A DNA stretch of 64,000 nucleotides from NCBI GenBank assembly GCA_014238065.1, contig JABABU010000055.1:1-64000 (forward strand), given 5' to 3'. Below the pieces are notes generated by a model. That model saw only the letters and a list, made by a program, of their open reading frames with translations. It was not told the DNA's origin and searched no databases. The translations under genes and the position numbers were made by a program. This document shows positions 38,816 to 46,281 of this stretch, piece by piece. The first letter of the stretch is position 1. The number at the start of each line of letters is the position of its first letter. This DNA comes from Actinomycetota bacterium (GTDB taxonomy: Bacteria; Actinomycetota; Acidimicrobiia; Acidimicrobiales; Poriferisodalaceae).

Positions 38816-39493
38816 TCACGCACCGTCCTTCGGGTACACGAAGTTCATTACAGCAACCGCGCAGAGAGCACCGATGATCTGGGCGACGATGAACAGCGGG
38901 GCGCCCGACGGTTCGATTCCGGCAAAGGTGTCGCTGAACATCCTCGACACCGTCACAGCGGGGTTGGCGAAACTCGTCGATGAGGTGAACCAATATGCCC
39001 CACCGATGTAGGCGGCAACGGCTGCCGCGACGAATCGCTCCCCACCGTTGCGGACCAGTCCGACGATGACCATCAAAAGGCCAAACGTGGCTATTACCTC
39101 GGAGATGAGTTTGGGGATCGTGTCTCGATCGGTGGTCGACCACGAGATCGCGTCGAGGTCGAAGATGACGTTGGCAGCGATCACCCCGGTGATGCCTCCC
39201 ACGACCTGAGCAACCACGTAGAACAGGGCAACTCTGGTCGTCAGATCACCAGACAGACGGGCCCACAACGTGACTGCCGGATTGAAGTGGGCCCCCGAGG
39301 CGGGACCCCACACTGCGATCAACGCAAACAGCGCACCAGCGGTCGCCATCGAGTTCTCGAGCAACTGGAGCCCAACGTCCGTCGAGAGTTGCTGGGCCAT
39401 GATCCCGCTACCGACAACGGCAAGCAGGAGAAACGCGGTGCCGACAGACTCGGCGGTCAGACGACGACGAAGTTCGGTTTCCACGGCCAGCAT
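38816..39493 (-). CDS. MIP/aquaporin-family channel
   Basis: 225 residues, six membrane helices and the two half-helix NPA boxes: GAHFNPAVTLWARL and TSFANPAVTVSRMF. The N-terminal TAESVGTAFLLLAVVGSGIMAQQL resembles the AqpZ/AqpS-like branch that includes channels in arsenic operons. It could pass water, glycerol or metalloids; no arsenic genes are adjacent. The ATG at 39491-39493 is used; a TTG 18 nt upstream is an alternative. Divergent from the MerR/TOBE-mod operon. Confidence 0.85.
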   Translation of the reverse strand: MLAVETELRRRLTAESVGTAFLLLAVVGSGIMAQQLSTDVGLQLLENSMATAGALFALIAVWGPASGAHFNPAVTLWARLSGDLTTRVALFYVVAQVVGGITGVIAANVIFDLDAISWSTTDRDTIPKLISEVIATFGLLMVIVGLVRNGGERFVAAAVAAYIGGAYWFTSSTSFANPAVTVSRMFSDTFAGIEPSGAPLFIVAQIIGALCAVAVMNFVYPKDGA

Positions 39494-39596
39494 GCTGCCA
39501 CAGCCGGGCAAACGGGAGACACTCCGACGGCAAATACTGCAGTCACCAGAGAATTATATGAGATCTCTAGCATTCGCAAAGTAATCCCTCGATCTC

Positions 39597-39602
39597 TATC
39601 GT
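39597..39602 (+). promoter_or_regulatory. Candidate -10 of the MerR/TOBE-mod operon
   Basis: TATCGT ends 6 nt before the ATG at 39609. TTCGCA at 39573-39578 gives an 18-nt spacer as possible -35. The flanking region 39545-39600 is unusually AT-rich for the window and contains a GAGATCTC palindrome. Confidence 0.4.
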
Positions 39603-39608
39603 GAAGAT

Positions 39609-40004
39609 ATGGCTATGTTCAAAATCGGTGAAGCCGCGACGCTGCTCGGCGTCAGCCCCGACACGGTCAGGCGCTGGGCCGATCAAGGGAAGCTGTCGAC
39701 CACACGCACCGAAGGTGGTCAACGTCTGGTCGACGGTGTCGATCTTGCCGCAATTGCCGCCGAGAGTTCGCCAACGCATGAGTTCGAGGAACTTCTGGGA
39801 CGCTCGGCGCGCAATCGTTTTGTTGGGATCGTGACCGACGTCAAGATCGGTGACGTCGCTGCTCAGGTCGAGATACAGGCGGGCCCGCACCGCGTCGTGT
39901 CACTGCTCACTTCGGAAGCGGTCGAAGATCTCGGACTCGAACCAGGAATGTTGGCGCTGGCCGTCGTGAAATCGACCAACGTCGTCATCGAGGTCCCTCG
40001 TTGA
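39609..40004 (+). CDS. MerR/excisionase-type HTH fused to a TOBE (Mop) domain, probable molybdate regulator
   Basis: 131 residues. N-terminal winged HTH FKIGEAATLLGVSPDTVRRWADQGKLSTTRTEGGQR, then a C-terminal molybdate-binding TOBE/Mop domain (RNRFVGIVTDVKIGDVAAQVEIQAGPHRVVSLLTSEAVEDLGLEPGMLALAVVKSTNVVIEVP). The architecture suggests direct molybdate/tungstate sensing, like a small analogue of ModE. It overlaps modA by 4 nt (TTGA), so it is first in the mod operon and probably autoregulated from the promoter just upstream. Confidence 0.88.
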   Translation: MAMFKIGEAATLLGVSPDTVRRWADQGKLSTTRTEGGQRLVDGVDLAAIAAESSPTHEFEELLGRSARNRFVGIVTDVKIGDVAAQVEIQAGPHRVVSLLTSEAVEDLGLEPGMLALAVVKSTNVVIEVPR

Positions 40005-40720
40005 GGGCGTTCTGGCTGTCAGCTGCTTGTGTGGCGAGTGCTCTCGGCGCCGGCGCCTGCTCTGACGACTCAGAGCGAAAGGTGACTGTGGTCGCGGCGT
40101 CGAGTCTCCAGGGAACCCTCGACGACATTGCGGCCGATTGGACAAGTGAATCCGGTATCGAGGTCGAGATCAGCTACGCGGGCAGCCAGACATTGGCCGC
40201 TCAGCTTCGCGACGGCTTCCCCGCCGACGTGGCGATCATCGCAAGCGTTCGCATCATCGGAGAGTTGTCATCAACTCGGGCGCTCGACGGCGAGCCAGTT
40301 GATTTCGCCCTCAATGAGATCGTCCTCGCCTTCGCGTCGGGAGTTCAGCCGGTGGCGATCGAGGAACTCATCGGATCAGATCTCATCATCACCCTCGCCG
40401 ATCCTGCAGTTCCGCTCGGCGAGTACACGGCGGCGGCATTCCTTCACGTCGGAATCGACCCGGGAATCGTCGGACCCGCTTCTCTCGAGCCGAGTGCTGC
40501 TGCGGTCGTCACCCGACTGAGAACGGGTGACGCTGACGTCGCCGTGATCTACGCAACAGACGCCAGTGGCTTCGCGAATTCACCGCTCGACGGGGCGCTG
40601 GCGACCTACTCAGCGGCTGCAATCGGCGGGGCAACCGACCACGGCATCGAGTTCCTCGACCATCTCGGCTCACCAGCCTCCAGGTCCACACTCGTCGCCG
40701 CTGGGTTCCTCGTGCCATGA
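40001..40720 (+). CDS. modA: Molybdate ABC transporter substrate-binding lipoprotein
   Basis: 239 residues with a TTG start at 40001 that overlaps the previous stop (TTGA). The N-terminal signal WLSAACVASALGAGAC ends in a lipobox-like Cys, followed by the mature start KVTVVAASSLQGTLDDIAADWTSESGIEVEISYAGSQTLAAQL. Those Ser residues (AASS, GS) line the oxyanion site in ModA. PADVAIIAS, LADPAVPLGEYTAAAF and GDADVAVIYATDA are also family landmarks. It captures molybdate or tungstate outside the membrane and delivers it to ModB. Confidence 0.9.
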   Translation: MRAFWLSAACVASALGAGACSDDSERKVTVVAASSLQGTLDDIAADWTSESGIEVEISYAGSQTLAAQLRDGFPADVAIIASVRIIGELSSTRALDGEPVDFALNEIVLAFASGVQPVAIEELIGSDLIITLADPAVPLGEYTAAAFLHVGIDPGIVGPASLEPSAAAVVTRLRTGDADVAVIYATDASGFANSPLDGALATYSAAAIGGATDHGIEFLDHLGSPASRSTLVAAGFLVP

Positions 40721-41520
40721 GATCGCTCATCGACAGCCGGATGAAGTACGTCGTCCTTCCGATGGCAGCGCTGGCCATCGCTACGCTCGTACTCCCACTG
40801 GTCGCGCTCGTCATCAGGACGCCGTTCGGCTCGTTCTTCGACCACCTCGGTCAGGAGCGGACTCGAGATGCGCTCCGCGTGACCGCCATCACCAGCTCGG
40901 TGACCACGCTGTGCGCCATCGCGTTCGGCGTTCCTCTTGCGGCAGTGCTCGCGGCGAAGAAGGGCCCGCTCACCACAGCACTTCGGGCCATCGTCACCGT
41001 GCCGATGGTCCTCCCACCTGTCGCCGGTGGCATTGCACTCGTGAGCCTGTTGGGCCGCAGAGGCGTCCTCGGCTCGGCACTCGACGAACAGTTCGGCCTC
41101 ACGCTGCTCGGAACACCGGCCGGTGTCGTCATCGCGCAGCTTTTCGTGTCGTTGCCCTTCCTCGTTGTCGCGGTCGAGGCCGGGTTTCACTCGATCAACG
41201 TCCGTCAGCTCGACGCGGCAGCAACTCTCGGAGCTTCGCCATCGCAACGGTGGCGTCTCGTCGGATTGCCGATGTTGCGCCCGGCCCTGATCGCAGGAGC
41301 CACTCTCACCTGGGCACGCGCCGTGGGTGAGCTCGGAGCGACGATCACGTTCGCGGGGAGTCTCCCTGGCCAGAGCCGGACCGTTCCGACCGAAGTGTTG
41401 CTGCTGATCGAGACCGATCCAGGAGCAGCCGCCGTCCTGAGCGTGGTGCTGCTCGTCGCTTCTGCTGGCGTGTTGGTCGGTCTTCGGGGCCGTTGGCTCG
41501 GACGGATCGCCACGCCCTGA
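40717..41520 (+). CDS. modB: Molybdate ABC transporter permease
   Basis: 267 residues, about six helices. The EAA loop that contacts the ATPase is DAAATLGASPSQRWRLVGLPMLRPALIAG. The family segment VPMVLPPVAGGIALVSLLGRRG and the late motif TWARAVGELGATITFAGSLPGQSRTVPTEVLL are typical of ModB. Start ATG 40717 overlaps the modA stop (ATGA). The operon ends here, 2 nt from the convergent hemB stop; no ModC ATPase is encoded nearby, so it must be supplied from another locus or shared. Confidence 0.93.
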   Translation: MRSLIDSRMKYVVLPMAALAIATLVLPLVALVIRTPFGSFFDHLGQERTRDALRVTAITSSVTTLCAIAFGVPLAAVLAAKKGPLTTALRAIVTVPMVLPPVAGGIALVSLLGRRGVLGSALDEQFGLTLLGTPAGVVIAQLFVSLPFLVVAVEAGFHSINVRQLDAAATLGASPSQRWRLVGLPMLRPALIAGATLTWARAVGELGATITFAGSLPGQSRTVPTEVLLLIETDPGAAAVLSVVLLVASAGVLVGLRGRWLGRIATP

Positions 41521-41522
41521 GC

Positions 41523-42506
41523 TCAGCCGGCGAGAATCTCGGCGACCTCGCCGGCGAGATAGGTGAGGATCATGTCGGCGCCGGCCCTCTTGATCGATGT
41601 GAGGTGTTCGAAGGCTGTGGCCTCCCCATCGATCCAGCCGTTCACAGCCGCTGCCTTCAACATCGCATACTCGCCAGACACGTGGTACGCAGCGAGCGGA
41701 ACATCGAACTCGGCTCTGGCCGCGGCGATGATATCGAGGTACGCCAATGCAGGTTTCACCATGATCATGTCGGCGCCCTCGGCGATGTCGAACCTGATCT
41801 CCTCCATAGCTTCACGTGCGTTGGCAGGATCTTGCTGATAACTCTTCCGATCACCACCACCTGCGATCGAGACATCGACTGCGTCGCGGAAGGGCCCGTA
41901 CTCCGCCGACGCGTACTTCGCGCTATAGCCGAGGATCGGGATGGTCGAGTGCGAGGCATCATCGAGTGCAGCCCGAATGGCGGCGACTTGCCCGTCCATC
42001 ATCCCCGAAGGGGCAACGACGTGCGCTCCGGCCGCTGCCTGGGCAACGGCGGCTCGTTGGTACAGCTCAAGGGTCGCATCGTTGTCGACATCACCGTCGT
42101 CACCGACGATGCCGCAATGGCCGTGATCGGTGTATTCATCGACACACAGATCCGCCATGAGCACGACGTCGTCACCAACCGCACCACGAAGCTCCTCGAG
42201 TGCCACCTGCACGATGCCTTCTGGGTTCCAGGCCTCAGACCCCATGCTGTCTTTCCGCAGAGGCACGCCAAAGAGCATGACAGCGGGGACACCCAGATCG
42301 CGGAGTCGTTCGACCTCTGTCACCAGAGATGACCTGCTGTGCTGCACCACGTCAGGGAGCGAGACAATCGGGAGGGGTTCCTCGATGCCCTCCTTCACGA
42401 ACAGCGGGGCAATGAGATCGTTCACACTCAGCTGGGTCTCGGCCACGAGCCGGCGCATCGCCGGCGTGCTTCTGAGGCGGCGAAGACGCCGGTTCGGAAA
42501 GGTCAC
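41523..42506 (-). CDS. hemB: Delta-aminolevulinic acid dehydratase (porphobilinogen synthase)
   Basis: 327 residues. Condenses two 5-aminolevulinate molecules in heme/corrin synthesis. Schiff-base lysines: K197 in GYSAKYASAEYGPF and K251 in MIMVKPALAYLD. The metal loop reads DLCVDEYTDHGHCGIV: Cys121 and Cys131 are kept but the middle zinc Cys is Asp123, intermediate between zinc and magnesium types. Start GTG at 42504-42506 with TACCCT 7 nt upstream and no Shine-Dalgarno. Divergent from the SCP2-like gene, 47 nt between starts. Confidence 0.96.
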   Translation of the reverse strand: MTFPNRRLRRLRSTPAMRRLVAETQLSVNDLIAPLFVKEGIEEPLPIVSLPDVVQHSRSSLVTEVERLRDLGVPAVMLFGVPLRKDSMGSEAWNPEGIVQVALEELRGAVGDDVVLMADLCVDEYTDHGHCGIVGDDGDVDNDATLELYQRAAVAQAAAGAHVVAPSGMMDGQVAAIRAALDDASHSTIPILGYSAKYASAEYGPFRDAVDVSIAGGGDRKSYQQDPANAREAMEEIRFDIAEGADMIMVKPALAYLDIIAAARAEFDVPLAAYHVSGEYAMLKAAAVNGWIDGEATAFEHLTSIKRAGADMILTYLAGEVAEILAG

Positions 42507-42513
42507 ATCTCAG

Positions 42514-42519
42514 AGGGTA
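42514..42519 (-). promoter_or_regulatory. Candidate -10 of hemB
   Basis: TACCCT on the minus strand, 7 nt before the GTG start; mirror image of the site serving the divergent gene. Confidence 0.5.
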
Positions 42520-42540
42520 TTCGGACAAAGGCGACGACAG

Positions 42541-42546
42541 TACCCT
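42541..42546 (+). promoter_or_regulatory. Candidate -10 of the SCP2-like gene
   Basis: TACCCT, 7 nt before the ATG at 42554; no Shine-Dalgarno. Confidence 0.5.
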
Positions 42547-42553
42547 GACCCCG

Positions 42554-42979
42554 ATGACCGAATACCTGAGCGCCGACTGGATCGCACGTGTCGACGCGGC
42601 CATGAAGAGTGATCAGGAGCTCATGCAGTTGTGTCAACACGCCAACCTCACGCTCCAGCAGGAGGTTCATGGCGGCCCATACGGCGATGTCATCTTTCAC
42701 CTGACCCTCAGCTCATCCGGCGCTTCGATCCAGTCCGGCCCGGCTGCTCGGCCTGACGTCGTTCTTCGTCAGACACATGCGACAGCAGTCTCTGTCCGGA
42801 GTGGTGAGATGAACGCACTCGATGGTGTGCAGACTGGCGCCATCGTGCTGTCGGGCGAAGTTGCGAGCCTCGCAGCACATCGACAGGTGCTCGCCCAGCT
42901 CGAGGCCGCGTTCACCACCGCCGACATCAACGAATCCACCACAGAACTGTCAAGAGATCGCGACGAGACCCTCAAGTAG
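42554..42979 (+). CDS. SCP-2 sterol-transfer-like small protein
   Basis: 141 residues. The core VIFHLTLSSSGASIQSGPAARPDVVLRQTHATAVSVRSGEMNALDGVQTGAIVLSGEVASLAAHRQVLAQLEAAF follows the SCP2-like fold: a beta sheet, then a G-x-(I/L)-x-(L/V)-x-G strand and a final helix. Such proteins bind hydrophobic ligands; no enzyme domain is fused. It is the first gene of a compact run with shikimate kinase (9-nt gap) and two SDRs. Assignment rests on pattern only, so it is moderate. Confidence 0.6.
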   Translation: MTEYLSADWIARVDAAMKSDQELMQLCQHANLTLQQEVHGGPYGDVIFHLTLSSSGASIQSGPAARPDVVLRQTHATAVSVRSGEMNALDGVQTGAIVLSGEVASLAAHRQVLAQLEAAFTTADINESTTELSRDRDETLK

Positions 42980-42988
42980 CCTTGCCCC

Positions 42989-43558
42989 ATGCGTGACGGC
43001 GAACACGAGAAGGCAGCGCTGCCACTCAAGATCGTGCTGACCGGGTTCATGGGAACGGGAAAGTCCACGGTCGGACGAATCCTCGCCCACCAGATCCGAT
43101 TCGACTTCGTCGACACCGATCAGATGATCGAAGAGCACCACGGCCCGATCCCGGAGATCTTCGAAAGAGACGGCGAAGAGGGTTTCCGCGAGATCGAATC
43201 CTCCCTCGTAGCCGACCTGGCGGCGATGGAGGGCGTCGTGATCGCAACCGGCGGCGGTCTCATGCTGCGGGAAGAGAACGCACAGGCACTCGGCGCAGAC
43301 AGCCAGGTGTTCTGTCTCGATGCCAGCGTTGACACGATCTTGGGACGGGTGACCTCTGGTCGACAGCTGCGGCCACTGATCGAAGCGTCGGGGAATCCGC
43401 GCGAAACAATCCTGAGCCTGCTTGCCGAGCGCGAGCAGAGCTATTCGCTCTACACCAGGGTGAATACTGACGGGCTGACGCCATCGAAAGTTGCATCACT
43501 CATCGCCGTCAAAGCAACCATGGCCACCCAGGCCGATCGAAGGAGTTCCGAGAGTTGA
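42989..43558 (+). CDS. aroK: Shikimate kinase
   Basis: 189 residues. Walker A GFMGTGKST (19-27), shikimate-binding DTD (FVDTDQMIEE), FERDGEEGFREIE with the conserved Arg, GGG loop (VIATGGGLML), and lid RQLRPLI. Phosphorylates shikimate at O3 in chorismate synthesis. Other aro genes are not adjacent, which is unusual because actinobacterial aroK commonly sits with aroB/aroC. Overlaps the following SDR gene by 4 nt (TTGA). A TAGCCT hexamer 6 nt before the ATG could serve as an internal leaderless promoter but overlaps the preceding stop codon. Confidence 0.93.
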   Translation: MRDGEHEKAALPLKIVLTGFMGTGKSTVGRILAHQIRFDFVDTDQMIEEHHGPIPEIFERDGEEGFREIESSLVADLAAMEGVVIATGGGLMLREENAQALGADSQVFCLDASVDTILGRVTSGRQLRPLIEASGNPRETILSLLAEREQSYSLYTRVNTDGLTPSKVASLIAVKATMATQADRRSSES

Positions 43559-44334
43559 GAACCGACCTCAGTGGCCAGCGCGCCGTAGTCACGGCCGGAG
43601 CCGGAGGTCTCGGGCTCGTGATCGCCAACACACTGCGCCGCGAAGGTGCCGATGTCTACGTCTGCGACGTCGTGCCCGAAGCAGTGCATTCGCTTCCCGA
43701 CGGCATCTTCGGTTCGGTGGTCGACGTCGCCGACCCCGAGGCGGTTGACGCGTGGCTTGTCCCCATCGTCTCCGATGGCGTGGACATCCTCGTCAACAAC
43801 GCCGGCATCGCAGGACCAACGGCACCCATCGAGGACATCACGACCGATGACTGGCAGCGCTGTCTTCGCGTCGACCTCGACGCCATGTTCTTCACCGCAC
43901 GCCGGGTCATCCCGCCGATGAAGGCAGCCGGTAAAGGCGTCATCATCAACCTGTCGTCCACTGCCGGCTTTCTCGGCATGCCACACCGCTCCCCCTATGT
44001 GGCCGCAAAGTTCGCCGTCGTCGGGCTCACAAAGACCATGGCGATGGAACTCGGACCTCACGGCATCAGAGTGAACGCCATCGCCCCTGGGTCGATCAAC
44101 GGCGAAAGAATGGACCGAGTCATCGCGGCACACGCCAAGTCTGACGGGATCACCGAGGAGCACGTCAGGCGGATGTACACGCTCGGCGTCTCGATGGCGT
44201 CCTTCGTCGAGTCCGACGAGATCGCCGACATGATCCTCTACCTCACTAGCGATCACGCCCGATCGATCAGTGGGCAACTGCTCGCCGTCGATGGACACAC
44301 CGAGACGTTGTATCCGAGAGGTTTCAGTGACTGA
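43555..44334 (+). CDS. Short-chain dehydrogenase/reductase (first of two)
   Basis: 259 residues. The cofactor motif is TAGAGGLG (13-20), slightly off the TGxxxGxG consensus; NNAG at 81-84; catalytic Ser135, Tyr148 and Lys152 (SS-x-AGFLGMPHRSPYVAAKFA). The TTG start at 43555 overlaps the aroK stop. The acidic residue after strand 2 (VCDVVPEA) favours NAD(H). Substrate unknown; active-site tetrad intact. Confidence 0.87.
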   Translation: MRTDLSGQRAVVTAGAGGLGLVIANTLRREGADVYVCDVVPEAVHSLPDGIFGSVVDVADPEAVDAWLVPIVSDGVDILVNNAGIAGPTAPIEDITTDDWQRCLRVDLDAMFFTARRVIPPMKAAGKGVIINLSSTAGFLGMPHRSPYVAAKFAVVGLTKTMAMELGPHGIRVNAIAPGSINGERMDRVIAAHAKSDGITEEHVRRMYTLGVSMASFVESDEIADMILYLTSDHARSISGQLLAVDGHTETLYPRGFSD

Positions 44335-44347
44335 ACCAGGAGCATCC

Positions 44348-45202
44348 ATGTCCGAGTTGGCAGAAGATCGCACCCTTGAAGGTCGTGTCGCGCTAGTGAC
44401 GGGGGCGAGTAGGGGGATCGGGGCTGCCATTGCTCGGAGACTGGCGGCGTCCGGCGCAGCGGTATGCGTCTCTGCCAGAACGGTCGAGCCGGGCCAGAGT
44501 GCTTTCGAAGGCACCATCACAGAGACCGTCGACGACATCGTTGCCACTGGCGGCGCCGCAGTCGCGGTCGCCGCCAACCTCGCAGCCGATGAGGACCGAG
44601 CGCGCCTCGTATCCGAAACCGAACGTGAGCTCGGCCCTGTCGACATCCTCGTGAACAATGGTGCTGTCACGTACTTCGTCCCGGTGAAAGACTTCGAGGA
44701 AAGGCATTACCGCTTGATGTTCGAGGTTCAGGTGAGGGCCCCGTTCGATCTCTCCCAGATGGTGCTACCGGGAATGATCGAGCGCGAATCCGGCTCGATC
44801 TTGAACATCTCCTCCAAAGCTGCTCTGCATCCAGAAGGACCCCCGTTCGGCGGAAGCACCGGTGGCGCCGTGTACGGGATGGTCAAGGCTGCTCTCGAAC
44901 GATTCACGACAGGGCTGGCCTCGGAGGTTCACGGCAACGGCGTCACCGTGAACGTTCTGAGTCCGACAAGCATCGTGCCGACACCGGGAGTAGTGCATCA
45001 TCGGCTGATCACCCCGGACAGGGTGGCGTTCGTCGAGCAGGACACTGTCATGGCCGAAGCCGCCCACCTGCTCGTGTCCCGCAAGATCACCGGTCGTATC
45101 GCCTACAGCCAACAGATCCTCGCCGAGTACGGCCTCGGTCCTGATCCCGCCGACGACATGGTCGTCGATCAGCACCCCAGAGCGAAGCGCCGACCGGGCT
45201 AG
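44348..45202 (+). CDS. Short-chain dehydrogenase/reductase (second of two)
   Basis: 284 residues from the ATG at 44348, which has AGGAG at 44338-44342 5 nt upstream; a GTG at 44327 overlapping the previous stop is the alternative. Motifs: TGASRGIG (18-25), NNGA at 103-106 in place of NNAG, Ser156, Tyr176, Lys180. The Arg after strand 2 (VCVSARTVEP) favours NADPH. The C-terminal extension (LGPDPADDMVVDQHPRAKRRPG) is typical of acyl or steroid SDRs. Probably cotranscribed with the preceding SDR and possibly acting on the same pathway. Confidence 0.87.
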   Translation: MSELAEDRTLEGRVALVTGASRGIGAAIARRLAASGAAVCVSARTVEPGQSAFEGTITETVDDIVATGGAAVAVAANLAADEDRARLVSETERELGPVDILVNNGAVTYFVPVKDFEERHYRLMFEVQVRAPFDLSQMVLPGMIERESGSILNISSKAALHPEGPPFGGSTGGAVYGMVKAALERFTTGLASEVHGNGVTVNVLSPTSIVPTPGVVHHRLITPDRVAFVEQDTVMAEAAHLLVSRKITGRIAYSQQILAEYGLGPDPADDMVVDQHPRAKRRPG

Positions 45203-45260
45203 ACCTCCGACCGACTCTTCGCGGTCGCCACGACCGCTGTGAGTTGACTTCGGTGAGAAC

Positions 45261-45276
45261 ATAAAGATATCTTTAT
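45261..45276 (+). promoter_or_regulatory. Perfect palindromic operator of the arsR-methyltransferase operon
   Basis: ATAAAGATATCTTTAT, a perfect 16-bp palindrome 6 nt upstream of the ATG at 45283. It overlaps the AT-rich -10 region (TTTATA at 45272-45277). Length, symmetry and position fit an ArsR-family dimer site that would autorepress the operon. Confidence 0.75.
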
Positions 45277-45282
45277 AGACGC

Positions 45283-46281
45283 ATGGAAGACCTGCTTGCG
45301 CCGCTCAAAGCTGTCGGTGAACCGACTCGGCTGAGGATCCTCGCCGTCCTCGCCAGAACAGAGCTGACCGTGAACGAGCTCTGTGCCGTGCTCGGCCAGA
45401 GCCAACCCCGGGTGAGCCGTCACCTCAAGCTGATGTGCGACGCCGGTGTCCTCGTACGGCACAGCGAAGGAACCAGTGCATTCTTCCGACCTCGCACTTC
45501 AGGCATCGGGGCCCAGGTGATCGACGCAATCGAGCCACTCATCGACCGGTCCGCCCCGTCGATGGTTCGAGACTTCGAACGGCTGGACGCAGTGCGTGCC
45601 GAACGTGCCGGTTCGGCGGCCGCGTACTTTGAACGCATCGCAAGTGACTGGGACGAGATGCGATCGCTTCACGTCGCGGACTCTGTCGTCGAAGAGGCTC
45701 TGCTCGCGGCAACCGAGGGCATGCACGTCACCGATCTCATCGACATAGGAACCGGTACTGGTCGCATGCTCGAGATCTTTGCCGACCGCATCGTCCGCGG
45801 CCTCGGTATCGACCTCAGCCGCGAAATGTTGAACCTGGCCAGAACCCACCTCGACGAACTCCACCTCCATCACTGCTCGGTCAGATTCGGCAACGTCTAC
45901 GACCTCGATGTCGAACCAGGAACCGCCGACGTGGCCATCCTGCATCATGTCCTCCACTTCCTCGACGATCCATGCGGCGCAATCGCGGAGGCCTCACGAA
46001 CACTACGACCAAACGGGCAACTGCTGATCGTCGACTTCGCTCAACACGACGTCGAGATCCTCCGCACCGAACACGCACACCGCCGGCTGGGTTTCAGCGA
46101 GGCGGAGGTCAGCACATGGTGTGACAGAGCAGGTCTCGACATCACAGGAACCTCCCACTTCCTCCCAGGGGCTGCCACAGACTCAGCGCTCGGAATGTTC
46201 CTGTGGGTCGCACGCCGAGTCGACACGACGGAGATCAATCTCGTCAACGCCACCGACATCGAGAAACAGGCCACATCATGA
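45283..46281 (+). CDS. ArsR-family regulator fused to a SAM-methyltransferase domain (SahR-like)
   Basis: 332 residues. The N-terminal winged HTH of ArsR type (LLAPLKAVGEPTRLRILAVLARTELTVNELCAVLGQSQPRVSRHLKLM) has no metal-binding Cys pair (no CxC-x-D). From about residue 110 there is a class I methyltransferase fold with the SAM motif LIDIGTGTGRMLEIFADR and GLGIDLS, plus ILHHVLHFLDDP. Fusions like this respond to S-adenosylhomocysteine or SAM and control methionine-cycle genes (SahR in proteobacteria). The next gene is metF, coupled by an ATGA overlap, which supports that role. A palindromic operator lies directly upstream. Confidence 0.85.
   Translation: MEDLLAPLKAVGEPTRLRILAVLARTELTVNELCAVLGQSQPRVSRHLKLMCDAGVLVRHSEGTSAFFRPRTSGIGAQVIDAIEPLIDRSAPSMVRDFERLDAVRAERAGSAAAYFERIASDWDEMRSLHVADSVVEEALLAATEGMHVTDLIDIGTGTGRMLEIFADRIVRGLGIDLSREMLNLARTHLDELHLHHCSVRFGNVYDLDVEPGTADVAILHHVLHFLDDPCGAIAEASRTLRPNGQLLIVDFAQHDVEILRTEHAHRRLGFSEAEVSTWCDRAGLDITGTSHFLPGAATDSALGMFLWVARRVDTTEINLVNATDIEKQATS

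Noticed and set aside
42977..42982. TAGCCT as an internal promoter of aroK
   Set aside because: It includes the stop codon of the preceding gene, so the match may be coincidental; not listed as a feature.
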